NCBI GenBank assembly: GCA_036346255.1
Contig: CM070628.1
Coordinates: 16,569,840 to 16,633,839, forward strand
Reading direction: 5' to 3'
DNA from: Ampelocalamus luodianensis
Taxonomy: Eukaryota > Streptophyta > Magnoliopsida > Poales > Poaceae
DNA: 64,000 bases
The position numbers were made by a program, and so were the translations under genes. Every line of letters starts with the position of its first letter. The stretch's first letter is position 1. Under the pieces are notes generated by a model that saw only the letters and a program-made list of their open reading frames with translations, ran no database searches and had not been told where the DNA came from. Below are positions 56,518-64,000 of this stretch, one piece after another.

Positions 56518-57189
56518 TCGTGCTGATTAGTACCCATGAGCGTCATGTATTCTTGCTAGGCACACGCCCTGTCTAGTTCTGATATTGGTGATTGGGAGAG
56601 CGGATTGGGGATTTGGACAATAGAGAGCGCCCTAGTGGAGAGATTGCACGATTAGTGTGTACCCCCACCGGACCCTGAGTTGTTTATAGAAATATACAGG
56701 TAATCCATGATCTCTATTGTTTCATCATCTTTTTGGCATATTGATATCTGATGCTGTCCCTGCCTCTGGGATTTTTGTGGGGCGGTCGATCTTGTTTTCG
56801 CACTGTGGTGTTGTACCCCTTACCTTCGAGAAGGTGATGTATCAATTCCCCCATAATTTGTTCTGCCTTGCGATCAGGAGTGGGAATAAAAAGCTTGTTA
56901 ACGGGGCTTGTTGGTTCGGATTAAAATTACTTTAATTATTAATCGGCTAGACACTGAAATGAGTTAATTTCTAATGAAATCGCATTTTGCTTTAGCTTGG
57001 CTCGTTAGCTTGATTATAAAAACACTTTTAAATTATAGATAAAATGATATTAAATAAAACAATATCAATTTTGGGGAAATCTCGATAAGATGAGGACTTG
57101 CCTGATATCCACCCTCATTCGCGACTTCTGCCCGTATGTGTTAAAAGAAAAAAAATGGAATTGCTATGTTTGTTAGGGAAAAATAAGTC
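56518..57189 (+). other. DRP2 3' flank
   Basis: AT-rich sequence after the stop codon. AATAAA within GGGAATAAAAAGC (near 56885) is a candidate polyadenylation signal, but plant signals are loose and no cleavage site can be fixed. Nothing else was recognised before the gypsy fragment. Confidence 0.4.
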
Positions 57190-57289
57190 TAATTTTTAGT
57201 CATGCGATTCTGTTTAGAGATTTGTGCTTCGACCAGCGCGTTCTTCCTCTCCAACAACAGCGAGTTAGGTCGGTGGTTTGCCGGATTAA

Positions 57290-57437
57290 GGTTAGACCGT
57301 TGAGAGCGATAATCAATACACATCCTCATACTTCCATCCTTCTTCTTGACAAACAACAGCGCTCCCCATGGCGGCGAACTAGGTCTCACAAAACCTTTCT
57401 CAAGAAGTTCTTCTATCTGGCGCTTCATCTCTACCAA
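57290..57437 (-). pseudogene. Reverse transcriptase N-terminal fragment
   Basis: The translation gives MKRQIEELLEKGFVRPSSPP, WGALLFVKKKDG and then SMRMCIDYR, the standard gypsy RT start. It diverges from the family immediately after that. The catalytic FxDD region is absent. It cannot encode an enzyme. Confidence 0.85.
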
Positions 57438-57839
57438 TTCATGGTGGCATCCGATAAGGTCTCTTTGAAATTGGTCCTGTCACGGCACTAGGTCGATGAC
57501 AAACTCAATGTCACGATCCGGTGGCATTCTGGTAATTCTTCGGAAACACATCGGATATTCACCGACCATCGGTACTTCTTCTAAGGCAAGGGTCTTGGTG
57601 TTTACTAGCAAATGTCCATCACGAACCGAGGTGGCTAGAAACTCTACCTTGTTTCCTTTGGCGTCCTCTCTTTTCGGCTCTCGGCCACAATCTATACTGA
57701 CTTTATGCTTGGATAACCAATCCATGCCAAGAATGACGTCTAGGGTTTGGGTATCTAGGACTATTAGGTTGGCTAGAAACTCAACTCGGCTATGAGTAAC
57801 TTAGCTCCTAAACATCCCACTCTAGTACTTAGCTCTGCT

Positions 57840-57965
57840 CGGTATTGGACTAACAGAGTATGCTTAAGTTGCATAACTTCCAATTTATTTTGGTTGCAAA
57901 CATTCCGAAACAAATGAATGCGAAGCTCGAGAATCAAACAAAGCGATCAGGTCAAGTCGAGTTAA
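57840..57965 (-). pseudogene. Gypsy aspartic protease remnant
   Basis: The minus strand encodes LIALFDSRASHSFVS. The expected active-site triad Asp-Ser-Gly reads Asp-Ser-Arg, so catalysis would be lost. The flanks are in other frames. The minus-strand frame at 57725-57480 (MDWLSKHKVSIDCG...) is the usual sequence between protease and RT (GMDWL). Confidence 0.7.
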
Positions 57966-58960
57966 CGAAACTTACCCGATCTGACGTCCGGTGATTCTGG
58001 GCTCCTTCGAGGTGGCGTGGTTGACACGACCTCGATCCGCAGCGTGGTGCTCCTCCGCTTGACCGGCGACATGGCGCTCCTTGATTGATTCCTGGCGGTG
58101 GTGTCTTGGATGGCGTAGCTCCAAGGTTGAAGCGTCTTGGAGTGATTGTTCCCTTTGCGGACGGTTGGCAAAATGTCCGGTGACAGCGACGGCGTGCGGA
58201 CCTTTGATGCGTTCTGTTTGGTTGCTTCTGGATTGGGGTTGACAGTGCGAGGGTTGCGGAAGTTACAGGCGGTGGGCGGGGTGTTGAAGTTGGTGCGGTG
58301 CTCGAGCGAAGTTTAGGGTGGAAACTCGTTGGCTTTATCTTGGCCTTGTTCTTGCTCTGCTGTGATTGATGATTCCCTTCTTTGAGCCATCCGGCGCTTA
58401 CGGCTATCTTCGGCTCCTTGCGTTTGTCCTCTAGAACAAAGGCTTTGTTGACCAATTCTGGAAATCGGGAAAGTATGGCGATCAAATTGACTTGCGATCG
58501 GTGTTTAGTCCCTCAAGCGACTCTGGCGAGCCTTGTCGTGGCTACATCTTCTGCTGCGTGGCGAGCTAGTTGAGAAAACTTGTTGAGGTAGTCGGACAAC
58601 GACATAGCTCCCTGCTTGCGAGCGCGGAACTCATCCTTCTTGGATCGATAATGCCTTCGGCACATGATCTTGGCGAAATGCGCGAGAAAATTCCTCCCAA
58701 GTGATATCACGTGGCGTCTCATGGCGACCTGAAGTTCTCCCACCATTCAGCTGTGGTGCCTTCCATCCGGTGAGTGGCATACAAAACCTTTTCACGATCG
58801 TTGCCTTGGGTGATCGCGGCTTCCTTCGATAACCACTGAGCCAATCATGCGCTTCCACTTGGAGAGGCGTGTCGAGAAAATGTTGGCGGACGGGTCCTCA
58901 TAGATCTGCAAGTTTAGATGGTCCATGGTGACCATGGCGGTACAGGGCTCCATCTTGGTG
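57966..58960 (-). pseudogene. Gypsy gag remnant
   Basis: The pieces, in order on the minus strand, are an Asn-rich start encoded by a GTT run (58961-58982 plus strand), TPLQVEAHDWLSGYRRKP, ITWEEFSRAFRQDHVPKA, KKDEFRARKQGAMSLSDYLN, and RFPELVNKAFVLEDKRKEP. They lie in different frames joined by one-base indels. Where related elements read CCTGAAGGC, this copy reads CCGAAGGC (complement near 58653-58660). Confidence 0.75.
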
Positions 58961-59424
58961 ATTGTTGTTGTTGTTGTTGTTACGGTTGTTCATGGCTTGC
59001 ATCCGAGTCATCATGGTATTCATCGGTGAGTCATGCTGCCATGAAAGCTCAAAGTTCGCAAGTCAATTGGAGGTGCTTGTGGCGGAGCTGCTCTGCTAGG
59101 TGGTTGCTCATTGCCTCAGTGTGTGGGGTACGGAACCACTTGCGTGATCAGCGAGTTTGAACCATCGCGAAGCTCCATAGGTTAGATAAGGTAGCAAGCA
59201 CAAGATAAGTTGAGAGCTAGCGAGGGGTAGGTTAAACCCAACAAAACACAGCTCAAGAAACTCAAATGAAATACCTTTATTAATTAGGGTCTTAGCATGG
59301 TGCAACAAATGCCTAGGGCCTTTGCACTCATACTGCATACAAAAGAAACAACGACCTAAGCACACAAAACTACCGCCTAAAGGGCGACTCACTAAAGCAA
59401 AGCGGCTAAGCTTTGAAAGCGGAA

Positions 59425-60110
59425 CTAAGACCAACTACTCGAGAAAGCCTCCACAACCGCGGCGCTCTCGGCGGTATAGACTCGAGTGAGCCGACATCTT
59501 AGCAAGCGATCCGATGCCACAGGCAGTGCGGTAGGAGCAGCGTTCCGGTGCAGCCAGCTCCGGCTCTGCATTTTCTTGGGCTCAACTGGACCTTCCTCCG
59601 GATCTTCTTCAGGGTCCTCCTTGGGGTCTTCCTCTTCTTCGGGGACTTGGTCGTAGAGAATCTCCTGCAGAGTGGCGACCTTCTCTTCAGCTCTCTGCAA
59701 GGCTTCATAAACATGATCCAACTCCGTGATGGTTCTCTCCAAGGCTTCCTCTTGGCGGCCACGCGGGGCGAGGTGCCGCGTAGCGTTGCTCTCTCATACG
59801 TGGACGGGTAGCGTCTTGGCAGCAAGTCCACAGTGCAGCTCGGGGTGGTAACGGAAGGCGGCGTCACGAAGCTCCGTGCGTAGATGTTGCGAATCAGCGG
59901 CATAATGCCCAACGGCGACTCACGGATACCCTCCGGCCAAGTGATCTTCCTCACCGAGGCGTGCGAAGGTTGGCTTGCCTTGTCGTTCCTCCTGGCGTAG
60001 ATCGTCGAGCGACAAATCACTCCACGGTTCGTCCATTCATTGTCCGGTATTGCCGACGTCGTGAGCGATCAAAACCTCCAGAACACCGCATGACTTCCAA
60101 AGCTTCGGCA
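59425..60110 (-). pseudogene. Upstream acidic ORF of the gypsy element
   Basis: The frame at 59742-59425 encodes a helix-rich stretch (ELDHVYEALQRAEEKVATLQ), then an acidic repeat EEEDPKEDPEEDPEEGPVEP. The frame at 60020-59499 covers the part before it out of register. Some grass chromovirus elements carry such an extra ORF between the 5' LTR and gag. The product and function are unknown. It is broken by at least one frameshift. Confidence 0.5.
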
Positions 60111-60334
60111 TAACCTCGATGCGCTCACCATAGCTCACGAGGCGAGGCATCTGTAAAGAACAGGCACGACGGGGTAAGAGCAACTTTAAGCAGCGGGGAG
60201 AGAAGAGATCATAGCAAAAGTTGAGCGAGAGAGATATGAGAAGAGTTAAGCAATCAATTAACTTTGCAAGTTAATTTTTCTTTTAGAAAATAATTTGGAC
60301 TCTCTAAAGACGGCCAATCTAACTAAGGTCAAGA

Positions 60335-60354
60335 CCTACGGTCGGTATGGCTCG
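60335..60354 (-). other. Altered primer-binding site of the gypsy fragment
   Basis: The minus strand reads TGGTATCGAGCC just inside the LTR edge. The initiator-tRNA complement should be TGGTATCAGAGCC, so one A is missing from the CAG. Such a site should prime poorly if the base really is absent. Confidence 0.7.
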
Positions 60355-60364
60355 ATACCACCTC

Positions 60365-61080
60365 TGTCGGGACCAATTTCGATTCGGAACCTGCTGTGTA
60401 TCTTGCACTAGTCGGGATCACGCTAGTGCACACAGGGTTAACACAGGTAAATATCGATCCACTGGCGATAGATAAAGTAAGCGATTAGTTTGAATAACAA
60501 ATAACGGTTTTGACCTTATGGTCGAGTTTACATAATAAGCCACGCAAGGCTAACAAAGAAATAAAGCGGCGGCAGCGGAAAACTCCGGCGTAGATCCCAC
60601 CAATTCACCGGGCAACCAAGCGGGATCCGGACCTTAACGAGCGATCGGCCTTCACGAACTCCTCCTCAGCGGCGTAGACTCCTCCATACGTAGGTTTGGG
60701 CGCAAGTTTTACAACAAGCGTGAGTACACAACCGTACTCGCAAATCATACCACAGAATGCAATGTATAGATGCGAGCTTATTCCAAAGAAAAGGCTTACG
60801 TGGTTCACCGGGTTAGGAGTTTGGATTGAGTAGGATTCGGATTTAGAGGGAAGCCAAGGCAGTGGAGGACTGGTGGTGGGTGGAGGTGGTACCGCCGGCC
60901 GTAGGCTCGAGGTAGGGCGGTGGAGGTTGGTGGGGACAACAAAAACAAGGGAATATTTGGAGAGGGCGGGACACGATGAAAGATCTAGTAGCGGCAGTTG
61001 TCGACGGGGAAGGCGGGCGGCGAACTAGTAGTGGTAGGGGTGGGGTCAACGGGCCTCACCGGCACCGGTGAGGCGATGGG
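60365..61080 (-). repeat. 5' LTR of the gypsy fragment (outer end uncertain)
   Basis: Plus-strand text begins TGTCGGGACCAATTTC, so on the minus strand the LTR ends in CA next to the primer site. No second copy exists in the window to fix the outer end. Open frames inside (60605-60808) are LTR sequence. Confidence 0.6.
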
Positions 61081-61879
61081 AGGTGGTGACGCTAGGGTTC
61101 GACGGGCAGCAATGGAATCCCTCGATTAAACGAAGAGGTAGTAGACACTAGGATCGATTAGTATTAGACGGGGAGAAGGGAAGCCGTTGGATCAAAAATC
61201 GACCGGTTTTGAGGCTAAAAACAGCCGACTGTTTTATGGACAGTCCTCATCTTTGTGCTTGCACGTGGGGTTTCAAAAATCGTTTTCAGAAAGTTTCCTG
61301 GACCTTGGCTGGGAGTTGGTAACTGGGTTGGTATCTCTCCAATCCCGGCCATTTTTAATTTATCATTTTACTTTGAAGTTTTCAACAATTTTTAACTCCC
61401 ATCAAGATCTAAGAGCAAGTAGAGTTCGAAACATCATAAAATTGCTCAAATGACATACTCATTGGGAGATACAGTGCTCCTGCCACGCTGCTGTAAACGG
61501 CCGGTTTTCATCACGATTTGGAAGCCTGCTTGCACGGCACTTTTCAATTGTCATTATGGACATCTCATATATTTCATGTCCACATTCTTCTAGCTATGGA
61601 GGGGGCATGTAATTGTTCATTGAAGAAATCAGAAAAAGGGAAGAGAAAAGTTGGAAATGCTAGTCATAACTCATAAGGGGCGAAGCTTTTCTACGGCCAA
61701 AGGGGCCGTGGCCCCCTCTATAAAAAATGAAGTGCTTAGTTTTACTACTTAAAAGACTAATATAACACCAAACTAGCCCCTTCTTCATAAGTTATCCATG
61801 TGTACGATGCTAAACTAACCCCTCTTTGTTTTCTCCAAGCTCCACCACAGTTGAGAAATGACTGCTGTTGTAAACCAAA
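61081..61879. other. Intergenic sequence between gypsy fragment and LINE
   Basis: The first part may still belong to the LTR. A stretch at 61677-61730 (GGCCGTGGCCCCCTCTATAAAA) has a TATA-like end but no gene follows. Nothing else was recognised. Confidence 0.3.
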
Positions 61880-62736
61880 AATGTCGTTTTTTTTGCCCCC
61901 CTGGACTTGCAGCTGAGGGAGTTTCTCAAATGCATCATCTCAATAAATAAAAAAATTGTCTGATGTTTGGAAAATTCTGGATTGTTCTCAGTCAAATCTT
62001 TATATAGATAGATTCTCTTTGGAGGTGTTGTTTGTAGTAAATTGCAAAAACTTTGAAAATGCAAAATCCCTTTGAAAGTTACAATCTTTGTGTGGCAATG
62101 TTATCATAATAAAGTTAAGACTTTGGAATAAATTAGCAAAAAGGGGTGGAAAGGAGGTCTGAATTGCAATCTATGTGGTTGTATAGAAAATATTGACCAT
62201 ATCCTGTTCAACTGCATCATTGCTAAGTTTTTCTGGCTTTGTATCAAAGAATCTCTTAATTGGGACCGTGCTCCAGTTTCTATCGATGATTTTCAGTTGA
62301 ATTGGTTAGATAGGAGGGGGGCTACTGATTACAACGTTTTTTTGTTTAGTTTTGTAGCTTCCGCTTGGATTATCTGGAATGTTAGAAATAGAGATCGGGG
62401 CTGACCGCACTAAATTGGACAATTTCATGAAGGTCATTGAAGAGTGGTCTAGGAACTTTTGTAGCTCGGGCAGAACTGTCTCTGGAAATTTGTAATTTTT
62501 TGTTTGTTTGCCCTTTGTTATCTGTGCTTGTTTCACTTTCTGGTGCTCCCAGAATCCTTGGTAGGGTCTTTGGTAGTTCGTACATTCTTGTTTGTTGGAA
62601 ACTGTAAGTTGTTTGCTTGTCCTTTTGCGTTTTGGGCTTGTAGCGCAATCTGGTGTCCCCAGATTTTTGGCTCATCTTTTGTAAAACTGTTATATGCTTT
62701 ATAAAAGCTGGGATATTTTCCTTTTCAAAAAAAAAA
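61880..62736 (+). mobile_element. 3' end of an L1-type LINE with poly(A) tail
   Basis: Plus-strand translation across frames gives the reverse-transcriptase zinc-binding (zf-RVT) region. A KIPLKVTIFVWQCY-like piece lies near 62062-62105, then KKGWKGGLNCNLCGCIENID and HILFNCIIAKFFWLCIKES (62138-62255), then ASAWIIWNVRNRD. This Cys/His wording (CNLCG...HILFNC) marks the C-terminus of plant L1 ORF2. It is followed by about 330 bp of 3' UTR and an A-run at 62727-62736. The element is 5'-truncated, as usual for LINEs, and its frame is broken. The left boundary is approximate. Confidence 0.8.
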
Positions 62737-62787
62737 CACGGCACGTCTAGAATCTTTTGCAATCTCATATAGTCATATTTAGTACCC

Positions 62788-63052
62788 TGTAAAATACTCC
62801 TTCCATATTTTCTAGATGTTGTTTTAGAATACGTGCAATCAATCTTTTAAAATTTTGACCACTAATATACAAAAAAATATTTAGATTTATCATGCGAAAA
62901 TGATATTACTAGATTTATCAACAAAAATAATTTTATATGATTATATTTTAATATTTTTTACTAACATCTGATTAGAAAAAGTACTAATCAAAGGTAAGTA
63001 TTCGAGACTCTCATCGATATCAAAACGGCAAGTAAAAAAGAACGAGGTAGTA
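62788..63052. mobile_element. Degenerate Stowaway-like MITE
   Basis: The left end TACTCCTTCCATATTTTC and the right end AAAAAGAACGAGGTAGTA are recognisable but mutated versions of Stowaway inverted repeats. The interior is very AT-rich and non-coding. Several mismatches in both ends mean an old copy. Confidence 0.5.
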
Positions 63053-63387
63053 TTATATTGTCATTCTTTGCTGTGTTGAAATTTTCTAATGTTCTTTAAC
63101 AGATCCTTAATCATTGCATGCGCTACGATTGCATTATTAAAAATGCTTAATGTTCCTTACCAGAATATCCGCAATCATTGAATGAGCTCCAAATAAGATA
63201 ATTAATATATATTTTTTTTCTTCTCATATGTACGGGGAAGGAATTTACATTTGCTTGCCAAATGCCTCCGCCCTCTTTTTTTTTCTCTCTCTCGGGTATA
63301 CAAATAATTTTCTGTGAAGAGAGCCTTCACATCTAAAAAGAATGAAACAAAAGAATAGGGGCAAAATTGTACAGACCCCCAGTATTA

Positions 63388-64000
63388 CTATCTATTTACA
63401 CTTCGGTTTGTCGCCGGACTACTACTATCTTCCGGCTGCAATTCTTGCGGCGCCGTCGACTCCTGCCGAGCCAGCCTGTTGAGCATGGCGAACATGCCGA
63501 CCATGGGCGCGGTGTTGTACGTGCACGCCTCCGTCTGCATATAGTTCTCCCTGTCGTCCCTGAACCTGTCGCGGCGGTCGGGCCCGCCGACGATGGCGCC
63601 GACGACGACGTTGGGGTTGGAGCTCTTGCGGCCGAACCAGTCGTCGAACCCCTGCGCGCAGCCGATGAACTCCTTGCTGTCCTTGTACGGTACGATGGAC
63701 GCGGCGCGGTGGTGCACCCTGGTCGGGTACTTGGCGCCGTACCCGACGAGGTAGCTGATGCCGCGCGGGTTGCTGCCGAGCACGTAGTCCACCTGCGCCC
63801 TGGCCAGCGCGAACACCTCGCCGGCCTCCGCCGTCCCGCCACCCGCGCACGCCACCGCCGGCGCGCCGGCGCCCGCGAGGTAGTCCGAGTAGGCGGACAG
63901 GAGGAACGCCGCGTTGGTCACGTACTGCATGTTGTTCCACTGGCGCACGTAGAGCATCCCGCCGGGGCTCCGCTCCACGTTCGCGTCCGCGCCACCGGCC
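63388..64000 (-). CDS. Glycosyl hydrolase family 9 endoglucanase (C-terminal part)
   Basis: Secreted or wall-associated endo-beta-1,4-glucanase of the GH9 family, acting on cellulose-like glucans. The frame runs from the window end to the stop at 63388-63390 and covers about the last 200 residues in one exon. Visible are YVRQWNNMQYVTNAAFLLS, VDYVLGSNPRGISYLVGYG, the histidine signature YPTRVHHRAAS, GCAQGFDDWF, and the second signature with DDRENYMQTEACTYNTAP, where the Glu is the expected proton donor. The catalytic Asp pair lies further 5', outside the window. There is no carbohydrate-binding module after the catalytic domain and no C-terminal membrane segment, which suits a class B GH9. From memory this may be rice Endoglucanase 16, but that is not verified. 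Confidence 0.93.
   Translation of the reverse strand, partial: AGGADANVERSPGGMLYVRQWNNMQYVTNAAFLLSAYSDYLAGAGAPAVACAGGGTAEAGEVFALARAQVDYVLGSNPRGISYLVGYGAKYPTRVHHRAASIVPYKDSKEFIGCAQGFDDWFGRKSSNPNVVVGAIVGGPDRRDRFRDDRENYMQTEACTYNTAPMVGMFAMLNRLARQESTAPQELQPEDSSSPATNRSVNR

Larger units (their letters stand above)
57190..61080 (-). mobile_element. Truncated chromovirus-like Ty3/gypsy element
   Basis: On the minus strand the order is LTR (from 60365 upward), primer site, an upstream acidic ORF, gag, protease and the first part of reverse transcriptase. Homology stops near 57290 just after the CIDYR motif. The rest of pol and the second LTR are missing, so this is a 5' fragment. Gag wording (KKDEFRARKQGAMSLSDYLNKFSQLARHAAEDVAT) and the initiator-Met primer site suggest the Tekay/Del (RIRE3/RIRE8-like) group. 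Many one-base deletions break all frames. The outer LTR boundary was not resolved; 61080 is approximate. Confidence 0.8.

Noticed and set aside
63396..63940. Two alternative minus-strand frames at the GH9 gene
   Set aside because: Arg-rich shadow frames of the GC-rich GH9 exon; only the frame with the GH9 signatures is real.

Overview
This is a plant nuclear genome window, almost certainly from a grass and most likely Oryza. It has intron-rich genes with GT-AG splicing, GC-rich first exons, many MITEs, and nested Ty3/gypsy and Ty1/copia elements. The order PFP beta subunit, DRP2-type dynamin, GH9 endoglucanase matches, from memory only, a stretch of rice chromosome 6. No prokaryotic feature, CRISPR array, tRNA or rRNA gene was seen.

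Three genuine host genes are present. (1) The beta subunit of pyrophosphate-dependent phosphofructokinase is on the minus strand at 22240-27381. It has 16 coding exons that join in frame to 558 codons. (2) A DRP2-subfamily dynamin (GTPase, middle, PH, GED and proline-rich tail) is on the plus strand at 44226-56517. It has 22 coding exons that join in frame to 915 codons. (3) The C-terminal end of a glycosyl hydrolase family 9 endoglucanase is on the minus strand at 63388-64000 and is cut by the window end. They share no pathway: the first is cytosolic sugar metabolism, the second clathrin-linked membrane scission, the third cell-wall glucan hydrolysis.

The rest is mostly transposon-derived. 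Bases 1-3220 hold a short gag-only gypsy-type element with paired LTRs. Bases 3700-4490 are a higher-order minisatellite. Bases 4621-17198 are a complete 12.6 kb Tat-lineage gypsy element with a 5-bp target duplication. It has a decayed gag-pol and, downstream of pol on the opposite strand, an antisense reading region with a Transposase_28-like stretch, itself interrupted by a MITE. Bases 17.2-22.2 kb and 27.4-37.9 kb hold PIF-like, hAT and Stowaway MITEs, large foldbacks and short tandem duplications. A 2.65 kb copia-like gag-only element sits antisense in DRP2 intron 18. A truncated chromovirus-like gypsy element and the 3' end of an L1-type LINE lie between DRP2 and the GH9 gene.

The most unusual observations are two. 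First, a 2.5 kb copy of the 3' part of DRP2 (GED exons plus introns) sits 15 kb upstream, bracketed by 692-bp direct repeats that differ at one base seen, with microhomology at both junctions. Second, this copy differs from the functional gene mainly at CTG and CAG trinucleotides, which turn into CG-containing strings. The same signature appears in an LTR of the Tat element and in the primer-binding site and gag of the gypsy fragment at 57-61 kb. It looks like a footprint of CHG methylation, either as a base-calling artefact or as a real mutational bias.
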